Positions 16,530-24,394 of a stretch of 64,000 bases of DNA are shown here, one piece after another (the first letter of the stretch is position 1; every line of letters begins with the position of its first letter). A program made the position numbers and the translations under genes. The notes beneath the pieces are model-generated. The model worked only from the letters and a program-made list of their open reading frames with translations, had not been told where the DNA came from and searched no databases. Source of the stretch: Oligoflexales bacterium (lineage in GTDB: Bacteria; Bdellovibrionota_B; Oligoflexia; Oligoflexales; RGVZ01); contig CANLUT010000004.1 of NCBI GenBank assembly GCA_947494335.1, positions 186,001 through 250,000 of the forward strand, read 5' to 3'.

Positions 16530-16799
16530 ATGGCACTGACAACAGAACAAAAGAAAGACATTCTCAAGAAGCACGCAACAGGATCAGCTGATACAGGCTC
16601 TCCTCAGGTTCAAGTCGCTCTTCTTACAACGCGTATCAACCAGTTAGGGGACCACTTTCAAAAGCACGTGAAAGATCACCACAGCCGCCGCGGCCTTCTT
16701 AAGCTCGTAGGCCAACGTCGCCGCCTGCTCAACTATCTTGAGCGCAAGGATGCCGTCGCTTACAAGAAGCTCATTACTGAGCTGAACATCCGTAAGTGA
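16530..16799 (+). CDS. rpsO: Ribosomal protein S15
   Basis: Primary 16S rRNA-binding protein of the small-subunit platform. MALTTEQKKDILKKHATGSA, DTGSPQVQVALLTTRINQL and HHSRRGLLKLVGQRRRLLNY are diagnostic. The start is the ATG at 16530 (89 aa, the normal length) with GGAG 6 bases upstream; an ATG-like frame extension to 16500 lacks a site. The order rpsO-pnp is widespread in bacteria. Confidence 0.98.
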   Translation: MALTTEQKKDILKKHATGSADTGSPQVQVALLTTRINQLGDHFQKHVKDHHSRRGLLKLVGQRRRLLNYLERKDAVAYKKLITELNIRK

Positions 16800-16840
16800 T
16801 AGGACACATTGTTTAGATTTTTTAGCCCAAAAGTTCAGAG

Positions 16841-16879
16841 AGCGGAGGCGAATTTAAATTGCGCCTCCGCTTTTATTTT
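16841..16879 (+). terminator. Terminator or processing hairpin between rpsO and pnp
   Basis: A perfect 10-bp stem AGCGGAGGCG/CGCCTCCGCT (16841-16871) over an 11-base loop is followed by TTTTATTTT. It can end rpsO transcripts. In enterics a hairpin at the same place is cut by RNase III to control pnp; that parallel is inference. Confidence 0.75.
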
Positions 16880-16940
16880 GGGACAACTGTAAGAACGAAG
16901 AATTACGAAAGAAAAGAGTGAAAGAAAGGATCCCATCGTT

Positions 16941-19034
16941 ATGGCAATTACCCCATTAACCCGTGAAATCACAGTTGCTGGCAAAACCATCAAATTCGAG
17001 TTCAACAAATACGCAAAACAAGCGAACTCTGTCATGGTCAGCTGTGGTGACACACAAGTTCTTGTCTGCGTTGTTGCAGCTGAAGACCCCAAACCAGACC
17101 AAGACTTCTTCCCGCTAACGGTTGACTATTTTGAGCGGATGTATGCAGCTGGTCGCGTTCCAGGCGGATTTTTCAAACGCGAAACTAAGCCTAGTGAACA
17201 TGAAGTTTTGACCTCACGCGTGATTGACCGCCCGCTGCGCCCCCTGTTCCCAGAGCACTTCATGACTGAAGTCCAAGTTACTTGTACAACTGTTTCCTAT
17301 GACCCTGAGCACCATCCTGCGCCATTGGCCGTGATGGGTGCCAGCGCTGCCCTCATGATCTCTGATATCCCATTCGATGGACCAGTAGCTGCGCTGCGGG
17401 TTGGCATGAAAGATGGCCAGTATATCATCGATCCAAAAGAAGGATCTGGTAGCGACCTCGATCTTAATATCGCTGCAAAACCAGGAGCGGTTCTGATGGT
17501 GGAAGCAGGAGCAAACTTCCTCTCGGAAGAGCAAATGCTCGACGCTATCACCCACGCTCACAAACTGATGGAACCAGTATTCCAGATGCAGCTTGCCATC
17601 CAAAAAGAGATCGGCAAACCAAAGCGTCCAGTCAATCCTCCAGCTTGGGATGCTGACTTGGTTAAGAAAGTGACCGATATGGCCACTCCGCTTGTTGATA
17701 AAGCATTCACAATTGCGAGCAAAGTTGATCGCAAAAATGCGCTGTCAACCCTGACCAAAGACATCCTGACTGCCGTCAATCCAGATGCTAACTCCAGTAC
17801 CACGAAAATCGTCAAAAAAATCCTTGAAGAAGTACAATTCAAGAGCATGCGTAACCTGATTCTCAATACCCACAAGCGCATCGACGGCCGCGGTTTAACC
17901 GATATCCGTCCGATTAGCTGTGAAACTGGAGTTCTCAAGCGCCCTCACGGATCTGCACTGTTCACCCGCGGCGAAACCCAGTCACTTGCCACGGTCACAC
18001 TAGGAGCAGCCGATGACGAGCAGCGCCTTGATAACCTCGTGACGCCAAACGCTGTGAAGTCCTTCATGCTTCACTACAACTTCCCTGGATACTCTGTTGG
18101 GGAACCAAAGCCAAATCGCGCTCCTGGCCGCCGAGAAGTTGGTCACGGTGCATTGGCTGAACGCGCTCTATCGCAAGTTATTCCTGATAAGAGTAAGTTT
18201 GGTTACACGATCAGACTTGTATCCGAAATTTTGGAATCAAATGGATCTTCGTCCATGGCCTCCGTTTGTGCCGGGACGATGGCTCTGCTGAAGGCTGGCG
18301 TTCCGATTCAGGAGTCCGTGGCAGGTATTGCTATGGGCTTGATTAAGGAAGGCGATAAATTCGCGATCCTCTCTGACATCCTTGGTGACGAAGATCATTT
18401 GGGTGATATGGACTTCAAAGTTTGCGGTGGCCAAAATGGAATTACGGCACTGCAGATGGATATCAAAATTGGCGGTCTGACTCGTGACATCTTAAGCCAA
18501 GCTTTGACACAAGCTCAGGCAGGTCGCCGTCACATTCTTGGTAAGATGACCTCAGCAATTTCGACGCCGTCTGAAATCAGCGAATACGCTCCTCGCATTT
18601 TCCAACTCAAGATTAAGCCTGATCGCGTTCGCGACCTGATCGGACCAGGTGGTAAGAACATCAAGAAAATCGTCGCTGACACCGGCGTAAAAATTGATGT
18701 CACTGACGACGGTATGGTCAACATCGTAGCGATGGATGTCACCAGTGCTGAGGCTGCAAAAAAGATGATTCGCTCGGTCACCAGTGATCCTGAAATTGGC
18801 GCCATTTATCTTGGTGTAGTAAAGAAGATCATGGACTTCGGAGCATTCGTTGAAATCAAGCCAGGCACTGAAGGGCTTTGCCATATTTCTCAGCTCGACA
18901 ATGCGCGCGTTGAGCGCACAGAAGACGTCTGCAAAGAGGGTGATGAGATGCTCGTAAAAGTTCTTGAGATTGACCGTCAAGGCAAGATCAAGCTTTCTCG
19001 CAAGGAAGCACTTGGCAAAAAACCTACAGCGTAA
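16941..19034 (+). CDS. pnp: Polyribonucleotide nucleotidyltransferase (PNPase)
   Basis: Phosphorolytic 3'-5' exoribonuclease, trimeric, part of the RNA degradosome. Two RNase PH domains are separated by an all-alpha linker (residues ~1-220 and ~310-540; GRREVGHGALAERAL and FGYTIRLVSEILESNGSSSM mark the active second domain). A KH domain (IKPDRVRDLIGPGGKNIKKI) and an S1 domain (GAIYLGVVKKIMDFGAFVEI) follow. Length 697 aa is normal. Lies after rpsO, with dut 11 bases downstream. Confidence 0.98.
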   Translation: MAITPLTREITVAGKTIKFEFNKYAKQANSVMVSCGDTQVLVCVVAAEDPKPDQDFFPLTVDYFERMYAAGRVPGGFFKRETKPSEHEVLTSRVIDRPLRPLFPEHFMTEVQVTCTTVSYDPEHHPAPLAVMGASAALMISDIPFDGPVAALRVGMKDGQYIIDPKEGSGSDLDLNIAAKPGAVLMVEAGANFLSEEQMLDAITHAHKLMEPVFQMQLAIQKEIGKPKRPVNPPAWDADLVKKVTDMATPLVDKAFTIASKVDRKNALSTLTKDILTAVNPDANSSTTKIVKKILEEVQFKSMRNLILNTHKRIDGRGLTDIRPISCETGVLKRPHGSALFTRGETQSLATVTLGAADDEQRLDNLVTPNAVKSFMLHYNFPGYSVGEPKPNRAPGRREVGHGALAERALSQVIPDKSKFGYTIRLVSEILESNGSSSMASVCAGTMALLKAGVPIQESVAGIAMGLIKEGDKFAILSDILGDEDHLGDMDFKVCGGQNGITALQMDIKIGGLTRDILSQALTQAQAGRRHILGKMTSAISTPSEISEYAPRIFQLKIKPDRVRDLIGPGGKNIKKIVADTGVKIDVTDDGMVNIVAMDVTSAEAAKKMIRSVTSDPEIGAIYLGVVKKIMDFGAFVEIKPGTEGLCHISQLDNARVERTEDVCKEGDEMLVKVLEIDRQGKIKLSRKEALGKKPTA

Positions 19035-19045
19035 TTGAGAGACTG

Positions 19046-19477
19046 ATGATTACTTTAAAAAGTAAATCACCAGAACTGATGCCGTCCTATGCTACTGCCG
19101 CTTCTGCGGCAGCGGATCTTAGGGCGGCATCTGAGCTTGTGATACCTGCCGGTCAACGGGGCAAAGTTCCAACAGGCGTTTGGATTGACAAAGTCGATTG
19201 GGACGCCGTTCCTGTGGGGATGATCCCTGAACTTCAGGTGCGCGCGCGATCAGGACTCGCATTCAAGCAGGGCATCATGCTCACTAATGGTGTTGGTACT
19301 GTCGATGCTGATTACCCAGATGAAATTTGCGTACTTCTCTTCAACTCAAGCAGTGAACCTTTTGTCATTCAAAAGGGTGACCGTGTTGCGCAAATCACTT
19401 TAAATTTGGTGCAACGAATCCCTGGCCTTGACGCAGGCGGCAAGCGCAGCGGCGGATTTGGCTCTACCGGCGTTTAG
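19046..19477 (+). CDS. dut: Deoxyuridine 5'-triphosphate nucleotidohydrolase
   Basis: Trimeric dUTPase: hydrolyses dUTP to dUMP and PPi, keeping uracil out of DNA and supplying dTMP synthesis. The five motifs are present, among them AASAAADLRAA, RARSGLAFKQGIMLTNGVGT with VDADYPDEI, GDRVAQI and the C-terminal lid KRSGGFGSTG. The 143-aa length is normal. It follows pnp by 11 bases and is likely cotranscribed. Confidence 0.96.
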   Translation: MITLKSKSPELMPSYATAASAAADLRAASELVIPAGQRGKVPTGVWIDKVDWDAVPVGMIPELQVRARSGLAFKQGIMLTNGVGTVDADYPDEICVLLFNSSSEPFVIQKGDRVAQITLNLVQRIPGLDAGGKRSGGFGSTGV

Positions 19478-19490
19478 AGAAATAAGAAAA

Positions 19491-19551
19491 GGGGCCACAC
19501 GACCAAACCCAAACTAGTTTTTGAACAATTTGGGTTTGGTCGTGTGTCCCC
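19491..19551 (-). terminator. Long palindrome between convergent dut and BLUF genes
   Basis: Arms 19491-19513 and 19529-19551 pair over 22 of 23 positions around a 15-base loop. On the minus strand the stem is followed by CCTTTTCTTATTT, so it can terminate the folE-BLUF transcript; the plus-strand side lacks a good T run. The right arm plus four bases (19530-19555) occurs again exactly at 20807-20832, so this is also a dispersed repeat, REP-like in appearance. Confidence 0.7.
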
Positions 19552-19559
19552 AAATTTAC

Positions 19560-19985
19560 TTAAACTTTCGCCACGATGGCTGCGGTTGCCATAAGCTCTT
19601 CAAGAAGCGCCATGGACACTTTTCCACCGAGTGTAAATGGATCAAGCACCGGTCGTTCCGAGTACTTAAGCAAAATCGAGGGATTCACCTTCCCTAAATT
19701 AACCTGTCCCATGGTCCAGTTTGAAAAACGGCGCTCCGTGATGTCTTCAAAAAGTAAGATCTCCACGTTGGAGTGTCTGGAGTCAACAGCGATTCGGTTA
19801 TAGAGCTTGGATACCTCTCGACGGTTGCCTTCAAGGACCTGCATAAAGATATTTCCGCTGTAACAGAGAATGCCAGTTACACCAGCAGGGGGATTATGGG
19901 TTCGCGACTGGGAGATTATGGAGTCGAGCACCGTGTTGTCGATTTCTTTTGGCGTACGGCTAGCGTAGAGCAGGCGAACAAGCAT
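19560..19985 (-). CDS. BLUF-domain blue-light photoreceptor
   Basis: A 141-aa single-domain FAD-binding blue-light sensor. The key BLUF residues are all present: Y7 (LLYAS), N31, Q49 (FMQVLEG), the YNRIAVDSRH segment, and W90/M92 (FSNWTMG). Light causes Tyr-Gln hydrogen-bond rearrangement around FAD and output by protein-protein contact, since no effector domain is fused. The ~45 residues after the core may form the helical cap seen in short BLUF proteins such as PixD. It starts 12 bases after the folE stop, with AAGGAG 8 bases before the ATG, so it is in an operon with GTP cyclohydrolase I. Confidence 0.92.
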   Translation of the reverse strand: MLVRLLYASRTPKEIDNTVLDSIISQSRTHNPPAGVTGILCYSGNIFMQVLEGNRREVSKLYNRIAVDSRHSNVEILLFEDITERRFSNWTMGQVNLGKVNPSILLKYSERPVLDPFTLGGKVSMALLEELMATAAIVAKV

Positions 19986-19997
19986 GGTTTCGACTCC

Positions 19998-20708
19998 TTA
20001 TGAGTGTTTTTTCGGGAAAAGGGACAAGAACTCGAGACGAAGAGCGCTGTTTTTAAGGAATGATCCACGCATGACTGAGTTTGTCATCTTTGAATCCATA
20101 TCCTTGACACCTCGCCAATGCATACAGAAGTGATCGGCTTCCATAACGACGGCTAAGCCATCAGGACGCATCTTATCCATCAGAAGATCCGCCAATTGAG
20201 TAATGGCCTCTTCTTGAATCTGGGGCCGACTCATGACCCAATCCGTCAGGCGCGCATACTTGGATAATCCAATCAAATTGGAGTGCTCGTTAGGCATAAC
20301 ACCTATCCAAACTTTGCCCATGATTGGGCAAAAATGGTGTGAGCAAGCACTTCTAACGGTCATTGGCCCAACCAGGATCAGCTCGTTAAGATGCGAAACA
20401 TTAGGGAACTCTGTCACCGCAGGAGCGGCATGATAACGACCGCGAAAGACCTCATGTAAGTACATCTTGGCCACACGGCGGGCTGTGTCTTGAGTGTTGT
20501 GGTCGTTTTCTGTGTCGATGACAAGGCTATCCAAAAGCGCTTTCATCTTATCAGCAATTTCGTCTCGTAATTGATCTAGTTCACCCGGCTCAATAAAGGC
20601 CGAGATGTTGTCGTTAGCATTAAATCTTTTCCGGTTCGCTTCAAGTCGCGCACGGATCTTTTGGGAGACAGATGGATCGTCAGGATTACTTGAGGATTTA
20701 TTTGCCAT
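19998..20708 (-). CDS. folE: GTP cyclohydrolase I (FolE)
   Basis: Converts GTP to 7,8-dihydroneopterin triphosphate, first step of folate (and tetrahydropterin, queuosine) synthesis. The zinc ligands are C122 and H125 (SACSHHFCP) and C195 (HFCMHWRGV), as in the E. coli enzyme. The QEEAITQLADLL helix and the RGSFLKNSALRLEFL C-terminus fit the family. The 236 aa include an N-terminal extension of about 25 residues. It is followed closely by the BLUF gene. Confidence 0.96.
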   Translation of the reverse strand: MANKSSSNPDDPSVSQKIRARLEANRKRFNANDNISAFIEPGELDQLRDEIADKMKALLDSLVIDTENDHNTQDTARRVAKMYLHEVFRGRYHAAPAVTEFPNVSHLNELILVGPMTVRSACSHHFCPIMGKVWIGVMPNEHSNLIGLSKYARLTDWVMSRPQIQEEAITQLADLLMDKMRPDGLAVVMEADHFCMHWRGVKDMDSKMTNSVMRGSFLKNSALRLEFLSLFPKKHS

Positions 20709-20806
20709 AAACTAGTCTTCCGTACTTATTCAAAACGTTAGATCGAGCCTCATCGAAGGGTCGACTCCTTAGTCTACCCAATTAAATTGTATTAATCATA
20801 CAGCAA

Positions 20807-20832
20807 TTGGGTTTGGTCGTGTGTCCCCAAAT
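20807..20832. repeat. Second copy of a 26-bp repeat
   Basis: These 26 bases are identical to 19530-19555, the right arm of the palindrome after dut. With a one-base gap the match extends a few bases more to the left. The matching left arm is not here; instead a short ACCCAATT/AATTGGGT pair (20776-20783 and 20805-20812) flanks it. The two copies bracket the folE-BLUF operon. Confidence 0.75.
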
Positions 20833-20864
20833 AAAAAAAGCACCCGTCACCGGGTGCTTTTCTT
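20833..20864 (-). terminator. Terminator of the rpsR-rpmB-small basic protein operon
   Basis: Minus strand: an 8-bp stem AGCACCCG/CGGGTGCT with a 3-4-base loop followed by TTTTTTT. The opposite strand also has TTTTCTTTT, so the element may work both ways. Confidence 0.85.
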
Positions 20865-20890
20865 TTGTTTTAGAATCGGAAGTCGAAAGA

Positions 20891-21067
20891 TTACTCTTTC
20901 GTTGTCTTCTTCTTCGTAACGGTTGAACCAGCTGGCTTTGGAGCTGCCTTAGGAGCAGCGACCTTTTTGCCTCCGCCTGCGATTTTTGCCGCTAGACGAG
21001 CTTTAGCTTTACGCCATGCTTTGCGCTGACGAACTTTTGGTGTTCTACGACTATCACCACGACCCAT
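20891..21067 (-). CDS. Small basic protein, possible bTHX-like ribosomal protein
   Basis: A 58-aa open frame starting MGRGDSRRTPKVRQRKAWRK and ending in an Ala/Pro/Lys/Thr-rich tail (KPAGSTVTKKKTTKE). The ATG at 21067 has AGGAGG 8 bases upstream, and a strong terminator follows the stop, so I regard it as a real gene. The opening MGRGD and the run of Arg/Lys recall the small-subunit peptide bTHX (typically MGKGD…), but the remainder does not match that family closely. It lies 18 bases downstream of rpmB in a ribosomal protein operon, which supports a ribosome-associated, RNA-binding role. Confidence 0.75.
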   Translation of the reverse strand: MGRGDSRRTPKVRQRKAWRKAKARLAAKIAGGGKKVAAPKAAPKPAGSTVTKKKTTKE

Positions 21068-21085
21068 TGTAAATTCCTCCTTGAA

Positions 21086-21316
21086 TTAGCCTAGTTTTAC
21101 ACCTTCACGGCGGCAGTATGCATCGAGACCGAGTTTATCGATCGTACGGATTGCAGACGCGCTCACCTTGAGGGAAACAAACTTCTTCAATTCGTCAGAC
21201 CAAAAACGCTTGGTCTGAAGGTTTGGAAGAAAGCGGTGGTTAGTCTTGATGTTTGAGTGGGACACACGGTGTCCAACCAAAACGCCTTTGCCGGTAATAT
21301 CACAACGCTTAGCCAT
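21086..21316 (-). CDS. rpmB: Ribosomal protein L28
   Basis: Large-subunit protein of 76 aa. MAKRCDITGKGVLVGHRVSH and SNIKTNHRFLPNLQTKRFW are diagnostic; the C-terminus KVSASAIRTIDKLGLDAYCR is typical. The zinc-binding cysteine pattern of C+ L28 paralogues is absent. It starts 3 bases after the rpsR stop. Confidence 0.97.
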   Translation of the reverse strand: MAKRCDITGKGVLVGHRVSHSNIKTNHRFLPNLQTKRFWSDELKKFVSLKVSASAIRTIDKLGLDAYCRREGVKLG

Positions 21317-21319
21317 TGG

Positions 21320-21721
21320 TTATTCCTCCTCGCTCGCGCCCTTGCTCTCAGCACGGGCTTCACTGCGCTCAGAAGGGCGACCTTCGCCACCGCGGTCAAA
21401 ACGACCACGACCACCGAAGTCACGGCCAGCCAACATGACAGTTGCAGCAGCCATTTCACCAGTGAATCCTTTTTCATGCGGGTGAGATACGGAGTAATGA
21501 AGCAGACCAAGGAAGCGAGCTTGCTTTACAGCAAGAGCAATTTGACGCTGCTGCTTGGCAGTGGCACCAGAAATACGGCGAGGGATAATTTTGCCGCGTT
21601 CGGTGACAAAGCGTTTAAGAACATCAGGATACTTGTAATCGATGACCAGGTTGGGGTCGAGCGTGCGCTTTTTGCGAGAAGCAAAGCGGCGCTTGCGTCG
21701 TGGACGTTCCACGTTTTCCAT
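21320..21721 (-). CDS. rpsR: Ribosomal protein S18 with Gly/Arg-rich tail
   Basis: Small-subunit protein that pairs with S6. The core ([51 protein letters not shown]) is intact. The family is about 75-90 aa; this one is 133 aa, the surplus being a C-terminal stretch rich in Gly, Arg, Glu and Ser ([20 protein letters not shown]…) that looks disordered. First gene of rpsR-rpmB-small basic protein. Confidence 0.95.
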   Translation of the reverse strand: MENVERPRRKRRFASRKKRTLDPNLVIDYKYPDVLKRFVTERGKIIPRRISGATAKQQRQIALAVKQARFLGLLHYSVSHPHEKGFTGEMAAATVMLAGRDFGGRGRFDRGGEGRPSERSEARAESKGASEEE

Positions 21722-21985
21722 TGGCTACCTCCGGAAAAAAACCTTTGTTAATGTCGGATCTCCACCACGGAGACCGAAAATTGAACGGGGACATTACCCC
21801 AGACAAAGCCTCTTTGTAAAGCCATAAAACCCTTGAAAATACGGATTTTACGGGTCATTCTCAGTGAATGAAAATCATGGGCTAAGTCGAATCTCTGCGC
21901 TTTGGGTTCCGCGGTCAGAAAGAACCTAGACTCAGCGGTAAGCAACCAAGACTTACCAAGATAAAATCATTAATTACGGGGTGTT

Positions 21986-24307
21986 ATGACGGTTGAGCTT
22001 CAAATTGCAGTTGCAACCCCACTCCACCAGACCTTCACGTACTCCCACGTGGAAGCTCTGGCCGCCGGAGTCAGGGTGCTTGTGCCCTTTGGAAGTCAGC
22101 CTAAAACCCTTGGGGTCGTCATGCCAAAGGCTGCCGACGCTCCCGCCGCACCCAAGACCGATGCTAAGGGTAAGCCTTTCAGGATCAAACCAATTAACGC
22201 AGTTCTCGACAAAGATCCCGTCTACTCGCCTAACCTCATGCAGCTCGGCCAGTGGATGGCAAACTACTACATGCACCCGATCGGGGAAGTGCTTAGAACC
22301 ATGCTGCCAGCAAGCAGCAAAAAATCGACTAAGGTCACCTATGAACTGACACTTGCAGGTGCTGCGGTTTCAGATGACGTGACGCTTCAGCCACTTAAAT
22401 TTTTCTCAAGAAAAAAAACCATCACCGAGCCAACGCTAAAGAAAAAATGTAAAGACCAAGGACTTTCTCCATCTCAAACTGAGGACCTGATCAAGGATTG
22501 GCTTCGCAAAGGGTGGATCGATGTGGCCCGCGAGAAAAAGATCAACACTAGACAAACGTCATCCGTAGTAATCAGTGACAAATCTCCAGACCAGTCATCT
22601 GAAAGTTTATTTAAACAACTCAACACACACCAAGAGACGGCTGTCTCAGCAATCATCGAGAATGGACTGAGCGCCAGTGATCCAAAATCACGTAAACCGT
22701 TTTTACTCTTTGGGGTGACCGGCTCAGGCAAGACGGAAGTCTTTTTAAACGTGATTCGTGCAGCGATTGCGCAGGCTAAAACCGCAGGCGAGAAAGCACA
22801 GACACTCGTCCTTGTGCCCGAAATATCGTTGACGCCGCAAATGACTCGCATCTTTGAAGAGCGATTTCCAGGGCGCGTTGCCGTCGTGCATTCCGCGATG
22901 GATGACGACGAAAGGTGGCAAGAGTTAGACCGTGTCCGTCGAGGTGAGGCCTCCGTCTTAATCGGCCCAAGGTCTGCTGTATTTGGCCCCTTTGCCAATC
23001 TGAAGCTAATTATTGTGGATGAAGAGCACGACGGTAGCTACAAACAAGGAAGTGGACTTTTATATAATGCTCGCGATGTCGCCATCGTGCGCGCAGGCCT
23101 TGAAGGTGCCACAGTCGTGCTCGGCTCCGCGACACCCAGCATGGAAAGTTGGCATAACGCCGAGACCGGAAAATACCACCTGCTCTCGATGCCTGAGCGA
23201 GCTTCTACCAAACCTCTACCAGAGGTTGAAACCATTCCAAGTAAGCCACCATTTAAAGCTGTCTCCCTGGTGCGTGGTGATGTGATCGACGAAAAAGACT
23301 CACCGTTTTCCGAACAGGTGATCGCAGCACTCAAAGACAATCTCGCTAAAGGCCAGCAAAGTATTGTTCTCGTCAATCGACGCGGCTACGCGTACTACCT
23401 ACTGAATGTCGAGGATCGCAAGGCCGCAGGCTGCCCCCATTGCAGTATCAGTCTCAGCGTGCATGGCCGGCGCAAAACGCTGCGCTGTCATTACTGTGAC
23501 TACACCACGACGATCCAAAATATCATCGACGAAAACCCAACCAAAACATGGGCCGTGGTTGGCTATGGCAGCCAAAAAGCAGAAGATCATTTGAAGGCTG
23601 CGATCCCACAAGCACGCATCGCCCGTGTTGATTCAGATACGGTTCAAAATCCCCATGTGCTACCAGAGATCTTGGGAAAATTTCGTCAAGGAGAGTTGGA
23701 TATACTGGTTGGAACGCAGATTCTGGCAAAAGGTCACGATTTTCCAAACGTCACACTCATCGCGATTTTAGAGGTCGATCAGCTACTGGGCTTACCGGAC
23801 TTCAGAGGCGGAGAGCGCACCTTTCAGTTACTTGTGCAAGCTGCAGGAAGATCCGGCCGTGGAAGTCTTGCCGGAAAAGTCATGGTCCAAAGTCTTCGCG
23901 CAAGCCACCCAGTGGTGCAAAAAGCACTGCAGCAAGACTTTCCCATGTTTGCCAAAGATGAATTGGCGTTTAGAAAGGCCATGGGCTATCCGCCCTTTGG
24001 ACGGATGGTCTTATTTGAATTTAATGGCACTGACGCCAGGAAACTTGACCATTGGTGCGCAGAGCTTGAGGGCGCCCTGGCAGACCTTCTGGACCGGCAG
24101 CCGGAGCTGGCTCGCTCAGTAAAAGTTTTAGGTCCTGCGCCAGCACCTATTGAAGTCATTCGTGGGCGCGTGCGAAGGAGCATCATTATTTTATCGTCAT
24201 CTCTGCGTGATGCACGCGCCTTGGCGGGACAACTAGCTCAACTTGCGGCGAAGCCTCCCGGTGACATCCGTGTAAAGATTGACGTGGACCCCCAAGCGAC
24301 ACTCTAA
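21986..24307 (+). CDS. priA: Primosomal replication helicase PriA
   Basis: Restarts stalled replication forks by unwinding the lagging arm and loading the primosome. The 773-aa protein has the N-terminal 3'-DNA-binding domain, Walker A (GVTGSGKTEVF, near residue 245), Walker B VDEEHDGSYKQ, and the helicase C-terminal motifs GTQILAKGHDFPNVTLI and QAAGRSGRG. Of the eight zinc cysteines found in most PriA, only the inner set is present: C483, C486, C501 and C504. The outer pairs are replaced (LLNVEDRKA before, IDENPTKT after). The gene stands alone after a 264-base gap. Confidence 0.95.
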   Translation: MTVELQIAVATPLHQTFTYSHVEALAAGVRVLVPFGSQPKTLGVVMPKAADAPAAPKTDAKGKPFRIKPINAVLDKDPVYSPNLMQLGQWMANYYMHPIGEVLRTMLPASSKKSTKVTYELTLAGAAVSDDVTLQPLKFFSRKKTITEPTLKKKCKDQGLSPSQTEDLIKDWLRKGWIDVAREKKINTRQTSSVVISDKSPDQSSESLFKQLNTHQETAVSAIIENGLSASDPKSRKPFLLFGVTGSGKTEVFLNVIRAAIAQAKTAGEKAQTLVLVPEISLTPQMTRIFEERFPGRVAVVHSAMDDDERWQELDRVRRGEASVLIGPRSAVFGPFANLKLIIVDEEHDGSYKQGSGLLYNARDVAIVRAGLEGATVVLGSATPSMESWHNAETGKYHLLSMPERASTKPLPEVETIPSKPPFKAVSLVRGDVIDEKDSPFSEQVIAALKDNLAKGQQSIVLVNRRGYAYYLLNVEDRKAAGCPHCSISLSVHGRRKTLRCHYCDYTTTIQNIIDENPTKTWAVVGYGSQKAEDHLKAAIPQARIARVDSDTVQNPHVLPEILGKFRQGELDILVGTQILAKGHDFPNVTLIAILEVDQLLGLPDFRGGERTFQLLVQAAGRSGRGSLAGKVMVQSLRASHPVVQKALQQDFPMFAKDELAFRKAMGYPPFGRMVLFEFNGTDARKLDHWCAELEGALADLLDRQPELARSVKVLGPAPAPIEVIRGRVRRSIIILSSSLRDARALAGQLAQLAAKPPGDIRVKIDVDPQATL

Positions 24308-24394
24308 ATTTGGTGACGACCCAATCCAAATTACGTAAAATTTACAAGCCACGATCATCAAAGTTTTATTATTAGCGCCACTGGGGGCAGGTTC

